DNA of 64,000 nucleotides from Margaritifera margaritifera (Eukaryota; Mollusca; Bivalvia; Unionida; Margaritiferidae), in the NCBI GenBank assembly GCA_029931535.1, contig JAQPZY010001692.1:1775001-1839000 (forward strand), read 5' to 3'. Positions 1-12,800 of this stretch are shown piece after piece; the stretch's first letter is position 1, and each line of letters opens with the position of its first letter. Under the pieces are notes generated by a model. The model was not told the DNA's origin. It saw only the letters and a list, made by a program, of their open reading frames with translations, and did not search any database. The position numbers and the translations under genes were made by a program.

Positions 1-1095
1 TCTTGTAATGTGTACAATTTTAAAATTTTAAAAAGTTATTAAAATACAAACATCCAAATTGCAATTGTCATCGGAATACACATTTTTCCATTTTACATAA
101 AGCTTTTTTGTGCAGGTCTTCAGGGTCTATTCTAGAACTGAGCATGTAAAGGAAATATTCTCCACTCTATTTGAAACGGGGGTGGGGGGTAATTTTGTTA
201 ATATAAGAGACATAGTGAAAAAATAAAGGTAGGGCTTGAAAATATGATGCACGACTTTTGCACATTTGGTTCAATTTTCTGTGTAAATTTTTAGAAATTA
301 GTGTGAATTCTGCAATAACACATCTCAGAATAGATCCTGGTCTTACAAAAACAATTTAATAATGCTACAGTTTTCGAAGTTCAAACATTTGCCAGGGCAC
401 TCATGAAAGACTCTGAATCCATGATATCAAACTCTTCAGAGGTGAACTTTTGAATTTTGCAAAAACAATGTATGATTACCAATTCAGGGAGTCATAGTGG
501 CTCAGTGGCAGAATGCCAGCATCAAAACATAAAAGGTAGTGACTTTGAATCCCACTCAGAAAACCAGAGTAATCTGTCATGGTGCACTCCTGGGCAAGGC
601 ACTTTAATCACACTGCTTCAGCACTAAATAGTTATTGATGTGCTGCTGTGCCATGAAATACCAACCAACACCAAATATATTCCAATGTTTTTCTTCTTAC
701 CTTTTACATGATAATTCTTTGCTATTTTCTTTCCAAAATTTTGAAGAGAAAGAATTTGTCAAGAACAAAGTGAAACAAAAATGTGTGAAAATTTTGTTAA
801 AGTGCATACCAACATACTAATACAATAAGCATATTGCCCACAAGTAGCTTTCTCATTATCTTTGGAAATAGCCGCCTCAAAATTAAAAGTACAAGGCTAA
901 GTCAATGCAACAATACAACAAAAACTGTTACAGTGTTGTAAAAGTAGACCGCTCAGCTGAAAAAATTGACAGTAATTTAGCCAGCAGATGGCTCATAATG
1001 AGATAGCTTTATAAGTAAATCGTGAATCACAGAAATGCTGCATTAGAGAAATTCATGCAAATGTTATGACGCTAAAATAGCAGAATTTACAGTAC
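1..1095 (-). other. UBR3 intron 8 (partial)
   Basis: This is non-coding sequence downstream of exon 8. It contains a tRNA-derived SINE (about 487-690) and a dispersed repeat at 875-985 that recurs at 32640-32770. Near 110-160 and 300-350 there are loosely inverted stretches around 'ctattct' that could be the arms of a small old TIR element; this is weak. Part of 212-260 resembles 15437-15480. Confidence 0.6.
487..690 (+). mobile_element. tRNA-derived SINE (degraded)
   Basis: An A-box-like GTGGCTCAGTGGCAGA near 498 is followed by a degenerate B-box-like stretch (tttgaatccca) near 543. A body then reads 'gggcaaggcacttta', a motif seen in the central domain of several animal SINE families, and the tail is rich in 'accaaccaac'. 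The tail resembles that of the SINE at 1482, so the two are probably related. No clear target duplication was found. Confidence 0.6.
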
Positions 1096-1275
1096 CTTGG
1101 AAGTAAGAGAGAAGTTCAAGCCACATTGTGACAAGCTGACTGTCGGTCAGGAACCTGTGAGCAATGTCCTTATGGGACAGTAGGTTAATTAAATCACTGA
1201 TAATAGGCCAATAACAGTGTTCCTTCATTGCTTCATGACTACAGTCAATCACCATGTGGAAGTTGTGGGATGGAT
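1096..1275 (-). CDS. UBR3: UBR3 exon 8
   Basis: This exon encodes residues 399-458 plus one base. It includes [20 protein letters not shown] and the FQG motif at its end, aligning with the YWPLVSDFINILSHQSVAKR region of vertebrate UBR3. The acceptor is tttacag|ATCCAT and the donor CAAG|GTACTG. No following exon is recognisable between 1095 and the window edge, so the next exon should lie to the left. Confidence 0.92.
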
Positions 1276-3822
1276 CTGTAAAGAAAGCAACTTGCCATCA
1301 ATACACACACATATATATCTGACACAACTTTAATAAAACAAATTAAAATCATGTAAATATGGGTTAACTGCTTTGAATTCTTTACTTTTTGTGGATTTCA
1401 TTGTTGCTACAAACCATGAATTTAAAGACTCAGTGAACAGAGATTCTTCTGTGGAAATAATAGGACCACATCCCAAATGCAGGAAGCTATGGTAGCACAG
1501 CTGGCAGAGTGTCAGACTCATAATCCAAGGATCAAAGGTTCAATACTCACCTAGGCCAGCTGCCTCAGTGTGTCCTTGGGAAAGGTTCTCAGCTCCCATT
1601 TCATCAGCACGATATACCCAATTATGTTTTAAAAGTGCCATTAAAACCAACAAAAAAACCCCCCATCCCAAATGCACAAATTCAAGTACCCAAACAATTT
1701 TTTTTCTAGAAACTTAAAAAGTTGATACTCATGAAATGAAATAAAATCACTTTATTAGTTAACAGAAATCAAATCAAACTCTGGCTAATGTTTGAACATG
1801 TATGCCAACAGTTACTGATAATCAGAGTGCTTCAGAGAAAATAATCTTGTATTTTATCCCCCAAATCAAACAGAAAATACATCCCAAATATCGTAAGAAA
1901 TGACAATCTACCTATAATTTTTGATGTTATAAAACTTTCATTTAAGTCACTACTCGAAGTGGCTGTATCACTAATAAAATTGTGGGATGACTCTGAATAA
2001 AAAATTAACTCACCTTGCAGTGTGCTCTCTGTAAGAACATGTTCCACCATGTTTTTCAGACTCAGAATTAATGTATACAGTAGGTTGTATTCCTTAACCA
2101 TCAGTCGAGCCAACTGTTCATTGCTAAACAACTGAACACTGATATGAACAACACGGTTTGCCACTGTTTGCCTATCCAAGGCATTCACCAAAACTCGGGA
2201 GATGCGGCTGTAATGCTGAATGAAAGCCCTTGTAAAGCATTCCTGAAAAGAAAGAAAAAGATCTGTATTTATTCTTTGCCAATGACACTTTCAAAGCTAA
2301 AAATATCTGCACTTTATAAGTATACTACAAATAATTTGTATCTTAAGTTCTCACAACTTACTTAAAATATCAGCAATCTTTTTCCTTGTCATTTGCACCA
2401 AGGTAAAATATGGTGTTATATCAAAAATGTGCTCAAACATCACAAGTTTCACTTATTATTGGGGTGAACAAATGAACAGAACACCAAGGTACAGCATAAT
2501 TGGTTGAGTTTTTTGTTTTATTCATTGTGGCAGGGCATTTATGTTCCATCATTAATTTATTTCTATTTTGCCCAATGTCAATTAATACCAATCATGCTTT
2601 TTCAATGTACAAGGCAAGGATAAATTATAAATGCCCATGCAGACAAATACAATTAGTGGTGTGACGACTAATTAAAAAAATCAAAGACTGGTTAAAAAAA
2701 TTCAAATGACTAAGCATTTAATATTGATTTTCCATAATCAAATACAAACAACTAAAGTTTTCTTTCTTTAACTGTTTAACTTTTTTGGGTGAAATTTACA
2801 AGGAAAAGTAAAATATGTTAATAACAGCTTCCAGTTAATACAGCCCTATTTTGTTTAGTACAACCCAAGTGCCAACAATATGGGCAGATGAAAAATGTGC
2901 TGGTAAACTATTCAACTTTCTGGGATACATGCAACCGAACCATTACCCAGTATGTGAAAATGACACTATCAAACAAAAATATATAAAATATCTCCAACAA
3001 TCAAAATTGATGGTTGATTGGTTAAGATGAATCAATCCTTGATCTTAACATTTCAGCCTATTCCCGACACTACATACAAGCTTAAAACTGCACCTTGTAT
3101 TTCTCATCAGGCAACAGGCAGAGAAGGAGAGTGACTATCTTCTGTGGAAACTCAAACTTGACAGTCCAGAATACTAGCTCCTCCAAAAATGTTCTGTGTA
3201 TCAATGTCTGGTTCAGCCCAGGCATTTCTGAAATAAAACATTTTTTTCTGGGATAATATGTCAGCTTAAGAGTTCTTTCACTGGGTTTTTCACTGGGAGA
3301 AAATTTCAAAGCTGGTTTGTACATATTGGTGCACTATGACCACCTCTATTTCAGATGCAACAGTTCACGAGCAAAAAGAAACAAAATTATCAGAGTACAT
3401 AAATGGAATCTTTCTTGTGTTTCTTGGGACATGGTATGGAAACTGACCAAAGGGAATAAGATTTATGCCAAGGAACAGGGTATACCATGTCACTGCTATA
3501 AATCTAATCCCCAAGGGTTAGATTTCCCTATGTTGTCCAAACCAATACAGTACAGCTCACGTGATTTTTGTTTCTCTGTATAGCGATGGGGGTGGAGAGA
3601 GTGTGGAAAAGATTAAGAAAAAGTCCCACCACCATCTCCCCACGTATTCTGATGGAGGAGTTGCCACGGCTTCTCACGAAGAATAACTCTGCACTCCATG
3701 CATTCTTGTGGAGTCACATCTGATGATCACTGCAGAGTGGACGAGGTCCCAATAAACTGGGCGTGACTTACTGTTTATGACCCCTGCAGGCATGCTCTAA
3801 AGAGTTTCACTGAGAGAGAGAG

Positions 3823-3864
<42 letters not shown>

Positions 3865-6800
3865 AGTACATGGCTGGGTGCTGATTTATCTTCGTTGTTG
3901 CCCTTATAAAAGAACAGACACTTTTTTATTTTTTAAAATTAAATTTTACATAACATTAACATAATGGCAATGACGTGCGAACTTTATTAATAGTCTGCTA
4001 CTAGATACTGCATGAAGTATCAAAATTTCAGTGGTTTTTTCTTCTCAATTCTACATTATTGGAACTTACAGGTGCATTCATGATGCACTTATTTCTGTTG
4101 AAGTTTGTTTAATTTGAAAAGATATTGAACCTATTTTCTTTTAAAAACTGCATTCACGCTTGAATGAAAGTGAAACAAAATTGTACATGTTCCAACACTT
4201 ATTGAATGCATTCTCTTTTGGAAACAATTTGCTTACTTAATTTGCTACTAAAAAAAACACAATCATTCAGTTAATTATAAACATATGCTAGCTTGCTAGT
4301 TCTAATGAAGATAATGTATGATGCATAATGCCAAATCAAATTGAAGATAATATTAACATAATGCCAATGCCTTGTGAACTTTATTAATACTGTATTTTGC
4401 TTAATTAATCTAAATTTCATTTTTTAAAAGAATATATTATTGAACTCTATAGATTCATGTCCTTTTTTCTGTTCAAGTTCATATGATTTGTCATCTTTTT
4501 CATGATCTCATGATAGTCAGTGATTTTCTGTACTCCCCTGCTGTAAAAAGATTGATAAATGTTGAACAATTTAAAAAATCACATTCACACCTGAATGAAG
4601 TGAAGCAAAATCACACAGGTTAAGATAGTTACCCCATGCATGAGTTCTCATTAACATAATGTATGACTTCTTTCAACATCCTATCACAGCATTACAAAGC
4701 AGTAAATAAAACTTGAGAAAGCGTAGTGGTGGCAGTTGCTGCATGAACATAAATCACAAAGAGTTGCAAAAAGTCATACTAGATACATCTAGGTTCACAC
4801 ATAAACTTGGAGAAGAATAATGCTCATGTATGAACTGATAACCTAGCACAACAGCAGCTTTCAATACGGTTTGTTTTCTTTGCCATTTAGGTGTTAATTT
4901 CATGCACAAACTGATAAACTTAAAGCACAACAGCAGCTCAACTATAGGTTTGTTTTCTTTGCCATTGCGATGACAATAAACAATGGACTTGAGGATAGGT
5001 GAATAGTGTTTATTTTATTGAATGAACATTTTGTTGAATCATGCTGTATGACCACAGGCTACTCCATCATTTGATTGATGTAAAAGAAAAATCAATGATA
5101 GAAAGAAGAACTTGTGAATTAATCAATACAGCTAGTATCACATTTGGGCATTTATCTGTTTATTGTCTTTCATTCCTTGCATCGGTCAGATCACCTAAGT
5201 AAAGATTATTGTTAATGAGGTGAGAGCTCAAAATAAGATTAGTTCTTTAAAATGTAACATGGTCTTGCTCCACACTACTTACAAGATGTAATTCGATCTT
5301 TGGAATAAATTAAAAACATCAAATACCTATAAATGTCAGTGATATTTACTTTCCATGATCTTGGTGTAATACTGTTAGACTACATTAGTTAAACTAAATT
5401 AGGAATGAACATAAATGTGACATCGGCAATAACTGCAGACAGAAATAGTGTAATGTTAAGATAGTTGGCAAGGTTGGCCACAGTACTGTATCCCTGTGCA
5501 AGGCACTTGACATATTTCTTTGAGTATTAAATATGAACAAATTAAAAGTTTAATGTTCGCAATGACTCAAAGTACAGTAGCTTCGATAGCCACACATCTT
5601 TCCTATAAATAAGTAAACTAAATAAACCAGATATTGACTTACACTAAAGAGAGAGAGACTGATTTTGATTTTGGATACTGAGGTTTATCTGGTGTCTCGA
5701 ACATCATACAATTTCAGACCAAAACAAGAAAGTGCAAGCAAGCGAGCAAGCCATAATTGATGGTGCAAGGTGTTTCTCCTTCTTTGCTGGAAAATAAAAT
5801 CTTGGAACATCTGAGACTGAAATATGAAAGAGAGATAGAGACAATACACATGCAGTAGGTCCTACTAAATGAACACATGCTGTTGTTGACAGTGTGTACT
5901 GCCATTTATGCTAAGCACATGGTTCACATTTCAGTGTAAATTCAGTGTTTTCTGTTCTTTTCTTTCTTTTAAATAGCAGTGATTGTCATTTAAAATGTAA
6001 CTGTCCATATCGCAGGGGATAATATTTCCATTGTAACAATAGGATAAATTTATGCTGTTCAAGAGAAACCAAAAGGTGTGCCTCACATCAAGTCAGTATA
6101 TAAATTAGTTTTGATGTCCTTGGATAAAGTCAAAACAGAAAATTCCTATTAGTGTCAGCAATTTAATTTCCACCGATCATGATGTAAAATTATTGGGCTA
6201 CATTATTTAAACTGAATTAAGGACATGAATTTTTGACATCGGCAATAACTGCAAATAGAAGTATTACATGGAAGTAGATCAACCTTTTCTAAACACACAT
6301 GTACTGAATATACAAGAATCTTTTGAAATATTTTTTTTTATTGTCCAAATATATAATTGACATAAAGATGATAATTCCTCAACTGGTATCCAATTGTAAA
6401 TCACTCTGACATCTCAGTCTTTCGTTGGTTGGTCTTCATGCATTGGCTACTAAAATCCCAATCAATAATGTCTACCAGCCCCCACTGTGGTGGAGTTGCA
6501 CAACACCTGCCTCCCAAGTCACAGTGGTGATTTGTAGGTATTTACTCCTCCACCATTGAACTTCAACATGGAGGAAGCCTGAAGGGGATTCACTGTCGCA
6601 TCGCGACACATGGAGAAATGGAAAATCGTGTGAGCTGTACTGTAGGTGAGCTTTTTTACCTCATCTAACATATGCATTATTTATTTTATCTAACTTTTAG
6701 AAAATCAAAAGTCCTTATAAATGATACACACATAAATGACATCAACTGCTAAAAGAGAATTTATAAACTTCTAAAGTAAGACAGATTTATCTGGCTCAAT

Positions 6801-9800
6801 TCAAAATTTATGATAACTCCGTTTGGTGGCTGAAAATAACTTCTGTTGTGTACCTTCATATTCTTCGAAACTCTTTGGATAATTAAGAGATGTCAATGCA
6901 GCCTGGTAGTTAGCTTTGCTTTCCACATAATACTTATTTGAACCATCTGACTTTTCTTCAACTGAAATGAAAAGCATGAAAATAACTGAATTGTCCAAGT
7001 GTACAAAATTTTAAGTAGTTTGACACGATGTTGATACAGTGGCTTTGTCCGGAAATCAGTGAAGTGTGAGCTTTAATACTCTGCTGTAATTAGTGTATTA
7101 CTTAGTGTTTCATTAATAATAGTGCTTCAAGCAATAGTTCTAGTATTTCACAGGCTTGTTGTTCTTTTGGATTAAAAATGCATGGATAAAATGAAATGTG
7201 GTTTCAGGTGGATTTAAATTGTTCAACAACAGTTGTACTCAAGTGAAGGATCGATTTGAATAAGTATTTAATTTAATTTTCATATACTATTATTTTTTAT
7301 TATTCTTTCTTTCATTTTCAACATTACTAGTGTTTGAATACCTTATGCTTTGTCTCATTTCTCTCTATCCTTACTTATCTCGCATATCAATTTAAGGCAG
7401 TGAGTGGAAATTACAGCTATCGGATATCTTATCGACATGTGTGCATTGAAACAATATAAAATGCTTTATAATTCTTTTTTCAAAGGTTTAAAATAAAACA
7501 AACATGTGTAAAAGCTAAAATTTATTTCCAAATTACAGTATTGAAGTTGATTTATGAAATACTAGTAGGTTCCTTAATCTCTAAGACTGACACACAGTAA
7601 GAAAATGAGCGAGGGGGGGGGGGACGTCATTATCATACGTGGCTAATTTTTCGTTGGGTATTTAAATTCGTGGTTCAGGGCAACAATGAAAACCACAAAA
7701 ATTGGTCCCCCATGAAAATTGATGATACTACAGTATATTAAATAAAACTTAATAATATATGAAATTATTTGAACATAGGACAGTTTTAAGTAGGTTTTAG
7801 TAATCTTGACAATGTGGGATGGATGCTAGAAAGGGCAGAGGGGAGGTCATTATAGGCAAATATGGTAGGAGTATCCATTTCTTTATCTTTGTTTGAGTAC
7901 TGAGTGCCAAAGATTGAAGGATTATTAAAAATATAAACTGCTGTATACAAATTTACTTTAAAAAATGTCTTCATAAACCATGAAATATTCCCAAAGATCA
8001 ATGTCTGAATCACACTACTCAGAAGTAATGATCTTTCATTTCACCATGCCATTTTGTGGATTAAGAAGAAAATATGGACATGTACATGTAGTTATCATAT
8101 GATTAATCTAGTATATTAGATGTTTTGCTTATTTGGAATCATTAAACGTTTTATTATGAGAAAATAATAACAAGGATGAATATCATCATTATTTACACAT
8201 GGAATGAACATCATTAAATAATTTTCAATCAAAATTAGCATAAAGAGGAAGAATATCTTAATTGGAGACAGTCAATGGTAGTGGGAATGTATGTCTCTGA
8301 AATCATGACAGCCAAAATGTGTGTGGAATAAAAATGTCTAATATAATAGCCTTATGAAATGCATTCAGTTTGTAACCCTATCACTATTTTTTTTTAAAAA
8401 TTTTACATTATGGAAAAGAATGACAAAAAAGCACATAATTGGATGTCTTTAAACTAGTATTTTAATTAAATCTAAAATATTGTACAAAAGAATTATATTT
8501 GACAGTCGACAGGCTTGCATAGGTAAAAAATTATTGGAAATTTTGTGAAGTAAAGCTTGAATGAATAGGACATAATAATGATGCATGTATCTTGAAATAA
8601 TCACCAACAACAACTTTATAAAATGAAGCCAAATAATGAGTGGATACATTATTTTATTTGCCTCATACTATTTCAATGGTTACCTTGTTAGTATGTGCCC
8701 TGTAACATCTGTGACAGATGGAAAATCATTACTTTAATTTTGTCCCCTTTCACTAAAATTTAGATTCACTGGCCAAATTATATTTTGCCTGCTGCCGAAA
8801 TGATACCTCTTGATTGCACAGATAAGTCTATTGTCTTTTTCAATTCTCAAGCTTTCCTAATTGGATTGTTTAAAATTACTTGTATGTATTGTACTCTGTA
8901 TTATATATTTTATTATATTTTATGTACTGTATTCTGTAACTCTAAAACCAGACACATTTTCTGTTAAGCAAAATCACGAAACTGAAACTTATATGATGTG
9001 TCGTATATACCTCACTATAGCTTTATACTCATGTACTATGATCATTATTGTTGTTGTGTAAGTTATTCAAAGACCAATATGAAATTAATTTATCCCTTCT
9101 CTGTATCCCTTATTAATGAAAAAGTATGATGTTAGCTTAGTTTTGTACTTCTGCCAAATAAGGTTGTCGAAGTTTCAAAATCGTAAAACCCACCATCCTA
9201 CTCTCTCATTATCAATGCAGAAAGCAACTTGAAATGTGCTGTTGGGAGCAGTAATGAAATTGCTACTGATTAAAAACAAAGGTTCTAGCAGATCTTTAAA
9301 AAACCTGTGGAGGAGGCAATTGAGAATGAAATCAGTATTGATGTGCATTATTTAGTATATTTAACAATTTTAATGGTTTTCTAAATGTAAAGTGCTCGAT
9401 TCACTCATTGAGGTACTCGCTATCGTGCATCAACTTTCTTGTAAAATTCAACAAATTATGAGCTGTAATGATTTTAAAATGATATGTAACATTATTTACT
9501 GATTTAAAAGTTTTAAAACATGTTTCTCTAATGGCAAATCCTATATTTTACAGTGATAAGCATGCACTATCGATTAGTGGAGTTGAGCAGAATTTGATGT
9601 GCCATGTGACTATTGGTTTGTCAGTGTTTCTAAAAATAGACGAATATTCGGGGACTTCATTTGTATATTTTTCGTGGTGATTAGTATTACAATTAGCATG
9701 TAAAAGTCTTTTAAATATAAAAAATCCATATTTTTGAGAAATTGGGTATTCTTGGTCATATCTTTTTGCTGAAATGACAGATATTAACTTAAGAAGTGAA

Positions 9801-12800
9801 CACATAGCAGTAACTTATTTTTAGCATATAGTCTCATTCCGAAGGTTGAGATTTGCTCTAATATTCCTCTTTTTTGGTGAAACCTTGATAATAATAAACT
9901 TGAATAGTTCAAAGAATGGCATATTCACATGTATATAATCAAAAATCTTTCAACTGTAATATTAAAAAATTTAAAATGACTTCACGTCGCAACTGCGAGA
10001 TGCAGAGCACATGTTTACAAATGGCGGATACACTGTTACATACAACTGATGCATGTCGATTGAACTGCGAAGTTGCTTTAATCCTGCGAATAAACTAATG
10101 ATTTGCTTAATATTTATTTTCTAGATTCATTCTCTCAGTGATATAAGTGATAGTTATGGGTACAAAGACTTAATTTTGGAAGTTCTGGGTATCTTAATCA
10201 GATTTGTCATGAAAGGCGTTAAAAGGCGTCATCATGCAGTAAAGGGTTTGGCATGTAAAGGCGTCATCATGCAGTAAAGGGTTAAGCCAACAATATGAAA
10301 TTACTGAAATTATGTCTATAATCACAAAAAAGGCATTGAATCTTTGGGAACTGAAACTAAGTTTAAAGTCACATGAACAAAGTATAGACTCTTAATTAAA
10401 ATTGAAAGCAATAACAATCCTAGGTTAAATGCCTAAAGGTATACATGTACACAGTACAGAGAAAATGTTGAAGCAAGTTATCCAGTAAATGCTGATGGAA
10501 AAAAAAAGTTTATTCCTCATTGCAAGGGTGCTTATTTCTTAGTTGTGAACTGAATTTCTGTGAGAGATATTATTGTATTTACTGTAAAATAAATAGTCTA
10601 TTGTTTTTGTATGTCATTTTAGTTTAAAAGTGGAATATCTTCTTATTCATAGTTTAACTTTTTCTTTTTTAACTTGTACTGTATTACGCATAAGCTGAAC
10701 ACATCATTTCTATCAATAATGCCTTGTATATCACCCAAAATTGCCTTGCCAAGTCTATAAAATATATCTCAAATTGTACTTGAATTGCAAGTATTGTCAA
10801 TCTGTTTATTTTGATTATTGCAGCAATATTGGCTCATCAGACATTCAATCTATCAATTTCTGATGCTTTTAGTTTTTGATGCTAATTATGACCAAGATGG
10901 ACCAAAGAACGAAACTAGAAATAATAAAAAAATAAGAAATGCACAATAATAGCAGGTTATTAACCCAATTAATTACATAAAGTCTTTTCTAAATACAAAA
11001 ACATTACTAAGCAGCAGTATATTTATTTATTCTGCATAAAGAGTGGTATAAAAAAAGTCTTTATTTCTAGACTTTGTCAATAGAAGAATTCTGAAGATAA
11101 TTGCAACACAAGGTTTCAAATAAATAGCAGGTTGACTTCTTGGCTCCTGACAACAGCATTATAAATGTTATAATGACAAATGTACAAACAAAAAATCATT
11201 TAAATAGCTTAAAGATCTAATAAGATCATCCACATGTGGGTAGAACATGTCAATCAAATTTTATCCACATGTGGGTAGAACATGTCAATCATATTTCATA
11301 GGTCAAATGGTTTTTGCATAATCTTGATAACAAACTTCCTGGGACAGATGGACAGACATGTAATCATAAAGATGGAAGGACAGGATCAAATCAAGATGAC
11401 CCCACTCCAAGCAGTGGGGGTAGGGCATTACGACATGTTAAAACTTAAGTACTCACCCTGGGTAAGGTTTTGGTAGTCAGTGGGGTTAGTTAGGGCAAAT
11501 GACATAACTCTTCTCATTGCAGCACCCATGTCACTCAGGCTGTGGAGAAAGCCTAGAAACAACTCAGCATCCTGCATGGCGACCAGATAGGTATCTCTCA
11601 TCTCTGTAAATGAAATGAAACTTAAAGGAATCTTTACAAAATACTGCTCAATCACTATAAACAAGATACAGGGGAACCTTGTTATAAATGCACTTCGTTG
11701 TAACAGAAATTCGGACATGACACAGTCGCATCATGGTTTCCGATATTTAGTATTAGATGTCCCTTATTCCCTTACACTACTAATTCAGTTAATTTTCAGA
11801 AACCTATAGCTTACATATCATAATTTTAATGTTCTTACACATCCATTATTAATTTTTTCATAAAGTATGGGGCTATCTTAATCCTGATTGCTTTATAAAT
11901 TGCAGGTAGAAAATTGTTACTACTACACATTTGAATGGTGACTTGTTTATCCCCCACCCACCATGACCCTCATTCGTCAAATTTTTTATTCTTGCTATAA
12001 CGTGGTTCAATTCATAACATGATCAGCAGTTATGGAGCCCAACTACCAAGCTATAGTGGTGTTCCCCATGTAAAACATGTCCAACATGCAAATGGCAGTC
12101 TTCCAGCTAAAGCAAAATACCAGGGCACTGCACTTTACCCCTATTCTGGCAATTTAAATTGCACTCTGCCACTTTTCAAGTGCACCCTGCCCTGTTTAAT
12201 GACACACTGCCTCTTTTCCAACCAGTCCATATACAGTCAGCGGTACGCTACATGTTTGATGTTCCATCAGAGTTCACAAGTCACCAGCAGACTGAAGTTG
12301 TAGATTCAACAGTCTACATTGTTTTATACTTTTCTCTAATCCTTTTATTCAGTTGAAACACAGTTGTTCCAAGTCTTTAATAGTCAGGTGAAGTCTAATT
12401 ACACCAATCATGAATAAATGGTTTGTACAACAGATGTCCGTCCCCACTGTCACTCCACCAACAATGCAATGCCATGCTAGACTACAACACATGGGTTTGC
12501 AGTCAATGGCACATGGCAAGTGGTGAAGTACCAAACAACATACTAGCAGTAACTGATCCATATGTTTTAAATACAATGAGCTATAGATATTAAATGCAAC
12601 ATGGCAACAGATTTTACTCAAAGAACCTAACACAAAATTAGGTGAAAGCACATTTGCTAATACAGATCATTATTCTGTTTCACAACAATATCCAACCATA
12701 GATCTGCAATGTTAGATTGTAGAACAAACAGGTCTGTGAATGTGTTATGGATGTCATATTTTGACAGCCTTCTCAGTTTCTGATGTCATTAACTGACGTG

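Larger units (their letters stand above)
3228..6853 (-). other. UBR3 intron 5
   Basis: This intron is almost entirely filled by the inverted-repeat-bounded element at about 3547-6643. It also holds a GA microsatellite at 3811-3866. No coding sequence was recognised. Confidence 0.6.

Noticed and set aside
490..560. Functional tRNA gene
   Set aside because: The acceptor stem and cloverleaf do not close; the sequence continues into a SINE body.
7786..8013. 75-codon minus-strand frame as an extra UBR3 exon between exons 4 and 5
   Set aside because: Exons 4 and 5 join in phase and in protein order without it, and it shows no UBR3 similarity.
12019..12651. Overlapping open frames on both strands (94-100 codons)
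   Set aside because: No recognisable domain, no splice context and low-information composition, within a UBR3 intron.
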